From contig CAYIYH010000003.1 of NCBI GenBank assembly GCA_964367585.1, forward strand, positions 94,858 through 158,857: 64,000 bases of DNA. Direction: 5' to 3'. The notes beneath the pieces were generated by a model, which searched no databases, was not told the DNA's origin, and was given only the letters and a program-made list of their open reading frames with translations. Shown piece by piece: positions 26,529 through 35,904 of this stretch (the first letter of the stretch is position 1; every line of letters begins with the position of its first letter). Origin of the DNA: CAYJGJ01 sp964367585 (lineage in GTDB: Bacteria; Bacillota; Clostridia; Peptostreptococcales; Anaerovoracaceae). The position numbers and the translations under genes are program-made.

Positions 26529-28364
26529 TTGAACAGATTATCGATTGATACGCAAAGCAAAGGACAAGAAGTTGTCGAGGCTTTGTATAGAAATGTTGAG
26601 CGTAGAATAAGCGCCAGCCCACCTGGTCTATGTCCAGTTGATATGGCCCTTTCCTTTTTGAGACTATGTCATGCACAAACCTGCGGGAAATGCGTGCCTT
26701 GTAGAATTGGATTGGGACAACTCACTAATCTTTTAGAACAAGTTTTAGACTCGACTGCGGAACCAGAAACTATTGACCTAATCGAACGAACTACAAAAGT
26801 TATTATGGATACCGCAGATTGTGCTATAGGATATGAAGCAGCGAGAATGGTATTACAAGGAGTACAAGGATTCCGCGACGACTATTTTTCACATGTCGAA
26901 AATGGAAAATGCTTGTTTGGACTATATCAAGCTGTTCCATGCGTTTCTCTATGTCCATCACATGTTGATATACCTGGATATATAGCGCTTATTAAGGCAG
27001 AAAGATACGACGATGCTGTAAAATTGATGAGACGAGATAATCCTTTCCCTACCGTATGTGGTTACGTATGTGAACATCCATGTGAAAGTAGATGCAGAAG
27101 AAGAATGGTAGACGATGCAATAAACATCTGTGGTCTCAAGCGATTTGCCTGCGACAACATGACAGAAAATCAAGAAATACCTAAGATCGCAGAAAAAACT
27201 AACAAAAAAATTGCAGTTGTAGGTGGAGGTCCATGTGGTATGTCAGCTGCATACTTCCTTACCCTTATGGGACACGACGTCGAAGTTTTCGAACAAAGAC
27301 CAAAACTGGGTGGAATGTTAAGATATGGAATTCCTGATTATAGACTTCCTCAAGAAAAACTCGACTTGGATATTAATCATATTCTATCGACAGGAGTAAA
27401 AGTTACTACAAATATTTCCATAGGAAAAGACATGGATTTTGGTCAACTAGAAGACAATTACGATGCAATATATATTGCTATCGGAGCACATAACGATAAA
27501 AAGCTAAATATAGACGGCGAAGATGGCAAGGGGGTTTATTCCGCTGTAGAGTTTTTGAGAAATGCAGGTGAAGGAAGACCTCTCGACCTTAGTGGAAAAA
27601 AAGTGTGCGTTATCGGAGGTGGTAATGTATCGATGGATGCGACAAGAAGTGCCCTAAGAATGGGATCTGAATCCGTGACTTGTGTATATAGAAGAAGAAT
27701 TCAAGATATGACGGCACTTGCTGAGGAAATCGAGGAAACTTCCGGTGAAGGAGCTGAACTGATGTTTTTACATGCTCCGGAAAAAATTGAAAGAGATACG
27801 AGCGGAAAAGTAGTTGCCCTTTGGGTTAAGCCTCAAATCATAGGAAGTTATGGTAAAGACGGTCGTCCTATGCCAAGGAATGCTGACGCAGACCTCGTAA
27901 GAGTCCCTTGTGACGTCGTGATAGTGGCAATCGGACAAGCAATCGACGGTGAACCTTTCGAAGGTTCTGCACCACTTGTAAGCGGAAAAATCCATGCGGA
28001 ATCCTCGGCGTCTGTTCCTAACACTCCTAACTTATTTGCAGGTGGAGATGCTGTATCTGGTCCTGCAACAGCAATAATTGCAATTGCAGCGGGAAAAGTT
28101 GCGGCTGCAAACATAGACACATATCTAGGATATCACCATATAATAGATGTAGAAATAGATATTCCTCCTCCTCATCTTACCAATATGCCTGCATGCGGTA
28201 GAGTCGACATGCGAAACAGACCACTTAGAGAATGCACCGAAGATTTTGATATTGTTAAATTAGGAATGACTGAAGAAGAAGCAGGGCAAGAATCATCACG
28301 ATGTCTGCGCTGCGACCACTTTGGATTTGGTACATATAAAGGAGGTAGGGCTGAAAAATGGTAA
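26529..28364 (+). CDS. NuoF-tail / GltD-like flavoprotein partner of the hydrogenase
   Basis: The 611-residue protein begins with the C-terminal 4Fe-4S domain of NuoF/HydB proteins (CGKCVPCR at about 52-59, then a Cys near 97) but lacks the FMN/NADH-binding NuoF core. A GltD-type part follows: a cysteine-rich segment (CVSLCPSHVDIPGYI, CGYVCEHPCESRC), an FAD site (VVGGGPCGMSAAYFL) and an NAD(P)H site (VIGGGNVSMDATRSALRMG). It should move electrons between NAD(P)H and iron-sulfur clusters. It overlaps the [FeFe] hydrogenase gene by 7 bases, so the two probably form one complex. Whether it bifurcates electrons is not shown. The start is TTG with AGGAG upstream. Confidence 0.88.
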   Translation: MNRLSIDTQSKGQEVVEALYRNVERRISASPPGLCPVDMALSFLRLCHAQTCGKCVPCRIGLGQLTNLLEQVLDSTAEPETIDLIERTTKVIMDTADCAIGYEAARMVLQGVQGFRDDYFSHVENGKCLFGLYQAVPCVSLCPSHVDIPGYIALIKAERYDDAVKLMRRDNPFPTVCGYVCEHPCESRCRRRMVDDAINICGLKRFACDNMTENQEIPKIAEKTNKKIAVVGGGPCGMSAAYFLTLMGHDVEVFEQRPKLGGMLRYGIPDYRLPQEKLDLDINHILSTGVKVTTNISIGKDMDFGQLEDNYDAIYIAIGAHNDKKLNIDGEDGKGVYSAVEFLRNAGEGRPLDLSGKKVCVIGGGNVSMDATRSALRMGSESVTCVYRRRIQDMTALAEEIEETSGEGAELMFLHAPEKIERDTSGKVVALWVKPQIIGSYGKDGRPMPRNADADLVRVPCDVVIVAIGQAIDGEPFEGSAPLVSGKIHAESSASVPNTPNLFAGGDAVSGPATAIIAIAAGKVAAANIDTYLGYHHIIDVEIDIPPPHLTNMPACGRVDMRNRPLRECTEDFDIVKLGMTEEEAGQESSRCLRCDHFGFGTYKGGRAEKW

Positions 28365-30121
28365 ATATAAAGATAAATGACATTGATATTTCTGTAGAAG
28401 AAGGCACTACTATCATGGAAGCCGCAAAAGCAAATGGCATAAACATCCCAAAACTTTGTTATCTTAAAGATATAAATGAAATTTCCGCATGCAAAGCCTG
28501 TGTGGTCGAAGTAAAAGGAGAAGAAACCCTAGTCACTTCTTGTAATAATGTGGCAATAGAAGGGATGGTTATAAATACTAATTCGGATAGAGTCCGCCGT
28601 GCAAGAAGAACTAACGTAGAGCTTATATTATCCCAACACAATGTTGAATGTGCATCTTGTACACGTGCGGGAACATGCGCACTCGAAAAAGTTGCGACCG
28701 ATTTAGGAATTATGGATGTGCCATACCAAAAAGATCTCGTCAAAGGTAAAAAAGCACATTGGAATAAAGACTTCCCACTTCAAAGAGATATTAATAAGTG
28801 CATAAAATGTATGCGATGTGCGCAAGTCTGCGAAAAAGTGCAATCCATATCAATATGGGACTTGAATGGTTCAGGTTCAAGAACCAATATCGACGTTTCA
28901 CACAACAGAGTAATAGATGAATCTGAATGCGTTCTTTGTGGACAATGTATAACAAACTGCCCTACAGGTGCGCTGTATGAAAGAGATGATACGAGAAAAA
29001 CTTTCGATTCTTTCGCCGACCCGGAAAAAATAACGGTAGTCCAAATTGCGCCTGCTGTTCGTACAGGATTTACTGAAACACTAGATGGAGAAACTGGTGA
29101 TCTTTCAGTTAAGAAGATGGTTACAGCACTCAAAAAGATGGGAGCTGACTACGTATTCGACACAACCTTCACAGCAGATCTTACTATTATGGAAGAAGGA
29201 ACTGAGTTCTTACATAGATTTACAAGCGGAGATTTGGATGAACTTCCAATGTTTACCTCTTGTTGTCCAGGGTGGATGAGGTTTATTAAATCCTCATATC
29301 CGGAACTCACAAGCAGACTATCCACAGCTAAATCACCACAGCAAATGTTTGGTGCAGTTACTAAAACATGGTTTGCAGAAAAACTAGGAGTAGATCCTGC
29401 AAAAATATTCTCTGTTTCTATCATGCCATGCGTTGCGAAAAAGTCAGAATACAGTTTGCCTGGAATGAAATCTACAGAGGCCGGTCAAGACGTAGACCTT
29501 GTTTTGACGACTAGAGAATTTGTTAAAATGACTAAGTCTGAAAGTTTAAACTTATTTGATTTGGAAGAACAAAAATTTGATAGCCTGCTAGGTGAAGGAA
29601 CAGGCGCGGGAGTTATCTTCGGAGCATCAGGCGGCGTAATGGAGGCAGCTCTCCGATCTGCGTATTTCCTTATTACTGGAGAAAATCCACCCGCCGATAC
29701 ATTTGAACAAGTAAGATGGACACATGCAAATGAAGGTGGATATGTCGAAGCCACTTATAATGTCGATGGAAATGAGGTAAAATGTGCGGTAGTAAGTGGT
29801 CTATCTAATACGCGAAACTTGCTCGATGCAATAAAGCGTGGCGAAGTAAAGTACCACTTCGTAGAAGTGATGGCTTGTCCTGGGGGATGTGCTGGCGGAG
29901 GCGGTCAACCAATAAATGGATACCACGAAGCGGATATTCTAAAAAGACAAGAAGTTCTTTATGATCTAGACAAGGAATCCCAAACACGATATTCACATGA
30001 AAACCAAGAAGTTACAGCACTTTATGAAGCGTATTTTTCGAAGCCTTGCAGCGAAAAATCTCACCACTTGTTGCATGTGGATCACATGCTATGGGAAATG
30101 CCGGAAGCGAAAAGAAAATAA
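28358..30121 (+). CDS. hydA: [FeFe] hydrogenase, group A (multi-cluster)
   Basis: The 587-residue enzyme has an N-terminal 2Fe-2S domain (CYLKD ... CKACVVEV ... SC), a His-Cys 4Fe-4S motif (HNVECASCTRAGTC), two 4Fe-4S motifs (CIKCMRCAQVC and CVLCGQCITNC) and the H-cluster signatures L1 TSCCPGW, L2 MPCVAKKSE and L3 ACPGGCAGGGGQP. It makes or consumes H2 in the cytoplasm. The maturases HydEFG are not in the window. With the GltD-like partner it would couple H2 to NAD(P)H, possibly with ferredoxin. A GGAGG lies ahead of the ATG. Confidence 0.96.
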   Translation: MVNIKINDIDISVEEGTTIMEAAKANGINIPKLCYLKDINEISACKACVVEVKGEETLVTSCNNVAIEGMVINTNSDRVRRARRTNVELILSQHNVECASCTRAGTCALEKVATDLGIMDVPYQKDLVKGKKAHWNKDFPLQRDINKCIKCMRCAQVCEKVQSISIWDLNGSGSRTNIDVSHNRVIDESECVLCGQCITNCPTGALYERDDTRKTFDSFADPEKITVVQIAPAVRTGFTETLDGETGDLSVKKMVTALKKMGADYVFDTTFTADLTIMEEGTEFLHRFTSGDLDELPMFTSCCPGWMRFIKSSYPELTSRLSTAKSPQQMFGAVTKTWFAEKLGVDPAKIFSVSIMPCVAKKSEYSLPGMKSTEAGQDVDLVLTTREFVKMTKSESLNLFDLEEQKFDSLLGEGTGAGVIFGASGGVMEAALRSAYFLITGENPPADTFEQVRWTHANEGGYVEATYNVDGNEVKCAVVSGLSNTRNLLDAIKRGEVKYHFVEVMACPGGCAGGGGQPINGYHEADILKRQEVLYDLDKESQTRYSHENQEVTALYEAYFSKPCSEKSHHLLHVDHMLWEMPEAKRK

Positions 30122-30155
30122 CATTAGACTATTTTACAATATAATATCTAAAATC

Positions 30156-30190
30156 AGGGTGACTATTAAAGGTCGCCCTTTTTATTTTTT
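30156..30190 (+). terminator. Terminator of the hydrogenase operon
   Basis: AGGGTGAC and GTCGCCCT form an 8-base stem (one G-U pair) with an 8-base loop, followed by a T-rich run (TTTTTATTTTTT). It starts 35 bases after hydA. Confidence 0.9.
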
Positions 30191-30303
30191 ACTAAAAACC
30201 GCACTTCCTAAAATTAGCTAGCGTACACTCACAGGCCACCTGTTTTCCACAGACTACACCCAAATCTGCCGTGAAATATTTTAGAATATTCAAGCAAATG
30301 CTC

Positions 30304-30332
30304 TTGCAAAAAAAATAATTATATTATATAAT
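30304..30332 (+). promoter_or_regulatory. Promoter of ackA
   Basis: TTGCAA (30304-30309) and a perfect TATAAT (30327-30332) are separated by 17 bases. Transcription would start near 30339, about 30 bases before the GTG start. Confidence 0.75.
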
Positions 30333-30368
30333 ACGAACCGATTGTTAAAATATTCAAGGAGGTTACTA

Positions 30369-31571
30369 GTGAAAATATTAGTATTAAATTGTGGCAGTTC
30401 GTCATTAAAGTATCAAGTTCTCGACATGACTAACGAAGAATTAATTGCCAAAGGATTGGTCGAAAGAATAGGGATAGATGGATCAATAATATCTCACGAA
30501 AAAATTGGAAACGACAAGGTAAAAAATGAAATACCTATGAAAGACCATACTGCGGCAATAAGCCAAGTTATCAAAATGGTATCAGATCCAAAAGAAGGTG
30601 CTGTCAAAGATATCTCAGAAATCGCTGCAGTCGGACACAGAGTCGTACATGCGGGGGAAAATTATGCGAAATCTGTATTAATTACAGACGAAGTAATACA
30701 AGCACTTGAAGCATGTGTCCCTTTAGCACCTTTACACAATCCAGCAAACTTAACTGGAATAAATGTCTGTAAAGACCTACTCCCTGAGGTTCCAATGGTA
30801 GCCGTTTTCGATACTGCTTTTCATCAAACTATGCCACCTGAAGCATATATCTATGCTCTACCATATAAATATTATGAAGATTATAGCGTAAGAAGATATG
30901 GATTCCATGGAACATCTCACTTCTTCGTTTCACAAGAAGCGGCAAAATTTTTGTCAAAGGATATAAATGATTTAAAATTAATCACATGTCACTTAGGCAA
31001 TGGAGCCTCTGTTACAGCTATCAAAAATGGTAAATCTGTTGCAACGTCTATGGGATTCACTCCTCTCGAAGGAGTTGCTATGGGGACTAGAGCGGGAAAT
31101 ATAGACCCAGCGATCATCGACTATCTAAAAGAAAAAGAAGGTCTTACTGCGAAACAAGTAACTAATATCTTAAATAAAGAATCGGGCGTGCTCGGAATCT
31201 CAGGAGTATCTAGTGACTTTAGAGATATCAATGACGCTGCCGACGAAGGCAACGAACGTGCACAACTTGCACAAAAAGTATTTGCATTTACTGTAAAGAG
31301 TTATATTGGAAGCTATATTGCACAACTTAATGGAGTAGATGCGATTGTATTTACTGCTGGCGTAGGGGAAAACGATTGGTTGATGCGCTCTATGATTTGC
31401 GAAAACATGAACAACTTAGGAATAACAATAGACGAAGAATATAACAAAACAATAAGGGGCAAAAAAACTGAAATATCTACTAAGGACTCAAAAGTCAAAG
31501 TCATTATCGTACCTACTAATGAAGAACTAGTAATCGCAAGAGACACATTATCTATTATAAGTAGTAAATAA
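30369..31571 (+). CDS. ackA: Acetate kinase
   Basis: The 400-residue enzyme starts VKILVLNCGSSSLKYQV and has the ASKHA motifs of acetate kinases: YGFHGTSH, TCHLGNGAS and GVAMGTRAGNIDP. It makes ATP and acetate from acetyl phosphate. The frame is open from 30342, but AAGGAGG lies 6 bases before the GTG at 30369, which also fits the family's N-terminus. No phosphotransacetylase gene is adjacent. Its place after the hydrogenase genes fits a fermentation to acetate and H2. Confidence 0.97.
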   Translation: MKILVLNCGSSSLKYQVLDMTNEELIAKGLVERIGIDGSIISHEKIGNDKVKNEIPMKDHTAAISQVIKMVSDPKEGAVKDISEIAAVGHRVVHAGENYAKSVLITDEVIQALEACVPLAPLHNPANLTGINVCKDLLPEVPMVAVFDTAFHQTMPPEAYIYALPYKYYEDYSVRRYGFHGTSHFFVSQEAAKFLSKDINDLKLITCHLGNGASVTAIKNGKSVATSMGFTPLEGVAMGTRAGNIDPAIIDYLKEKEGLTAKQVTNILNKESGVLGISGVSSDFRDINDAADEGNERAQLAQKVFAFTVKSYIGSYIAQLNGVDAIVFTAGVGENDWLMRSMICENMNNLGITIDEEYNKTIRGKKTEISTKDSKVKVIIVPTNEELVIARDTLSIISSK

Positions 31572-31709
31572 TGCATGTATACATACCCGTTTGCTAATTA
31601 AACGACACTTTCTATACATAAATATACTTAAATATATATAGTACAATATCTGTAAAACACTTCATAAATAAAGCGGAGTGTCATACATAGATATATTGGA
31701 GAAAACACG

Positions 31710-32798
31710 ATGAGTGAAAGAAAAATAGAAGTTTTAAATTTAGATGATGAATACGAACAATTTCAAGAGCTATTGTCTATAGCATTCGTGCGAAAAGAAA
31801 AAGAAGAGTATAAATGGTATTATGATCTAAACCCTTATAATCCTCCTTCTGAACCTAATATGATGTATATAATGAAGGAATATGAAGGCGATCAAAACAC
31901 AATGATTGCAGCTGACGGACTCACGCCTTTTGAACTATATGTCAAAGGTGATGTACTAAAATGTGCTCATTCGGTTAGAACTATTACACATTCAAGCTAT
32001 AGAAAGCAAGGACTATTCAAAACCATGACGGAAAACTCTATAAAATGTGCAAAAAAACATGGGCTTGATATAATTCTCGGATTTGCTAATAGAAATTCTT
32101 ATCCGGGATATCAAAAATTCGGATGGGAGACGGTTCTTACAAAGGATTTATTTGTACTGCCTGTCAATATTGCCGAAAAGCTAAAGACAAAAGTAAAAAT
32201 CGGACTTGTCGCTCGTTTTGCAAATGGTGTATATAATCTGTATTACAAAAACTTTACACGCAAAAAACACAAAAAAAGAAAAATACAAGATGCAACGGTA
32301 CTTAAATTAGATCAAGTTCCTGAGGACGTCAACGAAATCTGGGATAAATACAAAAATCTTTATGAAGTTTTGCTTGTTCGAGACTACAAATACTTAAACT
32401 ATAGATACAATGCAATGCCTACAGAAAAATACACTACGTTAATTGTAAGTTCAAAAGGCGAGAAAATCGGATTTGTTATTCTTAGAGGCAAAAAAACTAA
32501 ACAAATACTAGAGTTTTTCACCGACCCAATGAATGAAAGTTATATTGCAACACTTCTAGATGCTGCGATAGACTATTGTAACGATGGTGAAACAGAATTC
32601 ATCCAAATGATGACAGGATTCTACGGAAAATTCAGAAAGGTATTAGACGATTTTAATTTTATTACAAATATTAAATCACATAGAAGCCATTATAGGATGA
32701 TGATTGTGTTGCCACTGACCGATAAAGTAAACGATACTTTGGTAAAAGGGAAAGAACACTGGCACATTTCCATGGGAGATGGCGAGAGCACGTTCTAA
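31710..32798 (+). CDS. GNAT-family N-acetyltransferase (double-domain type)
   Basis: The 362-residue protein has an N-terminal GNAT domain with the acetyl-CoA loop YRKQGLFKTM, then ANRNSYPGYQKFGWE. A second GNAT-like half ends with WHISMGDGEST. This build is common among acetyltransferases linked to surface polysaccharides, but the acceptor is unknown. The ATG has GGAG 8 bases upstream. It is a monocistronic unit with a strong terminator after it. Confidence 0.75.
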   Translation: MSERKIEVLNLDDEYEQFQELLSIAFVRKEKEEYKWYYDLNPYNPPSEPNMMYIMKEYEGDQNTMIAADGLTPFELYVKGDVLKCAHSVRTITHSSYRKQGLFKTMTENSIKCAKKHGLDIILGFANRNSYPGYQKFGWETVLTKDLFVLPVNIAEKLKTKVKIGLVARFANGVYNLYYKNFTRKKHKKRKIQDATVLKLDQVPEDVNEIWDKYKNLYEVLLVRDYKYLNYRYNAMPTEKYTTLIVSSKGEKIGFVILRGKKTKQILEFFTDPMNESYIATLLDAAIDYCNDGETEFIQMMTGFYGKFRKVLDDFNFITNIKSHRSHYRMMIVLPLTDKVNDTLVKGKEHWHISMGDGESTF

Positions 32799-32844
32799 TT
32801 CTAACAATCTCATATTTCCATATGGCACAATACAACATCAACCC

Positions 32845-32887
32845 AAAAAGTCTATTTTATCGTAATGTGATGAAATAGACTTTTTTT
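32845..32887 (+). terminator. Terminator after the GNAT gene
   Basis: A long stem (AAAGTCTATTTTATC with a nearly complementary partner, one mismatch) is followed by seven T on the plus strand. The opposite strand also ends in five T, so it may serve the sod gene on the other side too. Confidence 0.85.
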
Positions 32888-33010
32888 AACTTTTTAATTT
32901 GTATAAGACGAAACCCTAATGGAAATCTGTCATGTGAGTAACTAAGGATATAACACGCAGGCGTGCATAACGAAAAACTCCCACTAAATTCAGTCATCAA
33001 ATAATAGAGA

Positions 33011-33616
33011 TTATAGATTTTTCTCTATTAAATCCCAATTAATAACGTTGAACCAAGCATCGATATAATCGGGTCTTAGATTTTGATATTTTAAATAGTA
33101 TGCATGTTCCCATACATCTAGAGTAATGATTGGAGTTAATCCTTCCGCAAATGGGGTATCTTGATTAGGCAATGAAATAATCTTGAATTCTCCTTTTGAG
33201 TCCCTTACTAGCCATGCAAAGCCTGAACCAAATGTTTTTAGTCCTTTATCTTTCATTTGTTTTTTAAATTCATCTGCACCACCAAAGGCATCCGCAATTA
33301 CAGCCGGAACTTTTTGATTATGCTTAGTAGATAAGTTTCTAAAATAAAAATCGTGATTATATACTCCACCGCCATTATTTCTTATTGCACCTCTAACATT
33401 TTCGGGAACGGCATCTAAATTCTCCAATAATTCTTTTAGTGTTTTTTCTTTACACGCTGGAGCTTGTTCGATTGCTGCATTCAAATTGGTAATATACGTG
33501 TTGAAATGTTTATCATGATGGAATTGTAACGTCTCCTTATCAATATGCGGCTCCAGTGCTTCATATTCGAAAGGCAAAGCGGGTAGTTCAAATGGATACT
33601 TTTTATTCTCTAACAT
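33011..33616 (-). CDS. sod: Fe/Mn superoxide dismutase
   Basis: The 201-residue protein has the metal ligands of the family: His in LQFHHDKHFNTY, His in YNHDFYFRNL, and Asp and His in LDVWEHAYYLKYQN. It converts superoxide to O2 and H2O2. Whether iron or manganese is used cannot be told from the sequence. The ATG is preceded by AAGGAG. It has its own promoter and no cotranscribed neighbour. Confidence 0.95.
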   Translation of the reverse strand: MLENKKYPFELPALPFEYEALEPHIDKETLQFHHDKHFNTYITNLNAAIEQAPACKEKTLKELLENLDAVPENVRGAIRNNGGGVYNHDFYFRNLSTKHNQKVPAVIADAFGGADEFKKQMKDKGLKTFGSGFAWLVRDSKGEFKIISLPNQDTPFAEGLTPIITLDVWEHAYYLKYQNLRPDYIDAWFNVINWDLIEKNL

Positions 33617-33702
33617 TTTCGTATTCTCCTTCTTAAATTAATTGTGACAAGCTATCTCAAGTCTAATCCATTTCAAGCGATTATTTTGGCTCGATTATGT
33701 AT

Positions 33703-33731
33703 ATTTTACTCCTTACAGATAGACTTGTCAA
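33703..33731 (-). promoter_or_regulatory. Promoter of the superoxide dismutase gene
   Basis: TTGACA (33726-33731) and TAAAAT (33703-33708) are separated by exactly 17 bases. The leader would be about 80 bases long. Confidence 0.75.
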
Positions 33732-33796
33732 GGAATAAGCGAATTTCAGAACACCTTCTAGTGATATGTCTCAAGATTCTATAATCACTTTTTCTG

Positions 33797-34756
33797 TTAT
33801 CTGCTACCTTTTTCGTATGGCTTACCGACAGCGGCAGGTGCTCTTCCTTGCTTGGAAGTGAATGCAAGCAGTATCAATGTGGCAACGAAAGGTATCATTT
33901 TGTAAAATTCACTTGTAATATTCAGATCTTGCAAGACTGGAATTACGGAATATGTTGCGGCGATTGTTTTCGTTATCCCAAAAAAGAATGCTGCAAAACA
34001 TATTCTTAGTGGTTTCCATTGTCCGAATATCATTACTGCAAGAGCAAGGAATCCATATCCCGCAACTGTAGCATTAAACTCCGACGAGGTAGGAATAATA
34101 AATACAAGACCACCTATACCTGCAAGGACTCCAGAAATAAAGACTCCTGCATATCTTATTTTGTACACGTTTATCCCTACGGAATCTGCAGCCTGAGGGT
34201 TTTCTCCACATGCCCTTAGTCTTAATCCGAATTTTGTCTTGTATAATACGAATACAGAGACAATTAATATCAACATTCCCACCAATGTGGTTATATATGC
34301 ATTTTCAAAAAAGAAAGGGCCTATGATAGGTATATCACTCAACACAGGTATATGATCTATTCTAAATGTATTATCGAATGGAACTTGTTGCACTCCGGTC
34401 TCCTGAACCGTTCTAGCAAAATATACTACGAAAGCTGGTGCAAGGATATTGACAGCGGTACCACCGATTACTTGATCTGCATTCATGTTTATTGCGGAAA
34501 ATGCGATGAGCAAAGATACAATCCCACCAGTAATTCCCGCAATGAAGATTGCAATCAAGAGCAATCCTTGTCCACTCATCGATTCTCCCACTTGATTGAT
34601 GAAGAAAATTGCAGCAAATGCACCAAAGATCATCGTTCCTTCTAGTGAAATATTTGTTACGCCACCTCTTTCGGAAAACATTCCGCCCAATGCCACGATG
34701 AGCAATGGGATTGAGAAAAACATCGTTTGCTGTACGAGAAACTCTATTGTGTTCAT
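33797..34756 (-). CDS. Nucleoside-type ABC transporter permease (NupQ-like)
   Basis: The 319-residue membrane protein matches the second permease of BMP-type nucleoside importers. It begins with LGGMFSERGGVTNISLEGTM and contains GENPQAADSVGINVYKIRYAGVFISGVLAGIGG, the conserved cytoplasmic coupling region. It overlaps the preceding permease gene by 4 bases. It probably imports nucleosides together with the two genes upstream. Confidence 0.92.
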   Translation of the reverse strand: MNTIEFLVQQTMFFSIPLLIVALGGMFSERGGVTNISLEGTMIFGAFAAIFFINQVGESMSGQGLLLIAIFIAGITGGIVSLLIAFSAINMNADQVIGGTAVNILAPAFVVYFARTVQETGVQQVPFDNTFRIDHIPVLSDIPIIGPFFFENAYITTLVGMLILIVSVFVLYKTKFGLRLRACGENPQAADSVGINVYKIRYAGVFISGVLAGIGGLVFIIPTSSEFNATVAGYGFLALAVMIFGQWKPLRICFAAFFFGITKTIAATYSVIPVLQDLNITSEFYKMIPFVATLILLAFTSKQGRAPAAVGKPYEKGSR

Positions 34757-35904
34757 GAGGAAGTCCCCCTTTTCTCTGGTTTGTCAGTTATTTTATTGTT
34801 AATCAGTTTATCTATTTTTTTGCTAAAAAATTGTCTAAATAGCAAGGAAAAAGCACTAAAGTATATTATACATGCGATTATTATCTCGATTAACTCCGGC
34901 ATATACCCTATCATTTGGAGATAGCTTCCGCCTTGTGTCAAATATGCTACGAATATTCCAGAGAAAATAATGCCTATTGGATGAGAAAGTCCTAGCAGTG
35001 CAACAGGTATACCATTGAATCCTTCGGCCGCAAGCTCCTCGATTATTTGCATATTCCTTCCACCCTCTCCTGTAAGGTAGACAAGTGCACCACCAATTCC
35101 CGCGAGCATTCCTGCAATTGACATCGCAAGAACGATGTTTTTCTTTGCATTTATTCCCGCATATTTACTTGCTTGTGGATTATGGCCGCAAGCCTTCAGT
35201 TCATATCCAAAAGTGGTTTTATTTATTACTATGTGCGTTATGATAGCGAAAACAATTGCAATCACAATTCCGAGACTTACGGCAGACGAATCTGTAAAAT
35301 TACCGATAGTGGTCGAAAATATCTTATCGAGTCCTGCCTTAGGTAATGTCGCCGTTTCTTTGATGTCGGCAGATACGTGCATAGCCGAATTATAAGCCCT
35401 AGTCCTTACGAGGAATAGTCCTAAATACATACCAATATAATTCATCATGATTGATGCAATTACTTCGTGGACATTGCAATACGCCTTGAGTAAACCCGGA
35501 ACACACCCCCAAACAAAACCTGCAAATGCAGCCGCTAATATCGCAAATATCCAATGAAATGGTGTCGTCATTTCCATGTTTACTCCGATAACAATTGCAA
35601 CAGCTCCCCCTATTGTGAATTGCCCCGACGCACCGATATTAAATAAGCCGGTCTTAAAGGCAAACCCAACAGAAAGTCCCGTCATTATTATTGGAGTAGC
35701 AAGATATAAGACTTGACCAACGCCCTTGGCGCCGCCAGTAAATCCTCCTGCCAATATTCTAACCAAGCCGTCTAATGCATTAGACGGATCCGTGATAAGG
35801 AGAATAACAAACCCAAATGCGATACCAATCAATATTGATACAATCGATGCAAGAACACTGCCGGTTGCGTCGCCATTAATAGAAAGGCTTTTTATTTTAC
35901 TCAT
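34753..35904 (-). CDS. Nucleoside-type ABC transporter permease (NupP-like)
   Basis: The 383-residue protein has GLSVGFAFKTGLFNIGASGQFTIGG near residue 75 and ACGHNPQASKYAGINAKKNIVLAMSIAGMLAGIGGAL, the matching features of the first permease of these importers. It overlaps the ATPase gene upstream and the second permease downstream by 4 bases each. Confidence 0.92.
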   Translation of the reverse strand: MSKIKSLSINGDATGSVLASIVSILIGIAFGFVILLITDPSNALDGLVRILAGGFTGGAKGVGQVLYLATPIIMTGLSVGFAFKTGLFNIGASGQFTIGGAVAIVIGVNMEMTTPFHWIFAILAAAFAGFVWGCVPGLLKAYCNVHEVIASIMMNYIGMYLGLFLVRTRAYNSAMHVSADIKETATLPKAGLDKIFSTTIGNFTDSSAVSLGIVIAIVFAIITHIVINKTTFGYELKACGHNPQASKYAGINAKKNIVLAMSIAGMLAGIGGALVYLTGEGGRNMQIIEELAAEGFNGIPVALLGLSHPIGIIFSGIFVAYLTQGGSYLQMIGYMPELIEIIIACIIYFSAFSLLFRQFFSKKIDKLINNKITDKPEKRGTSS

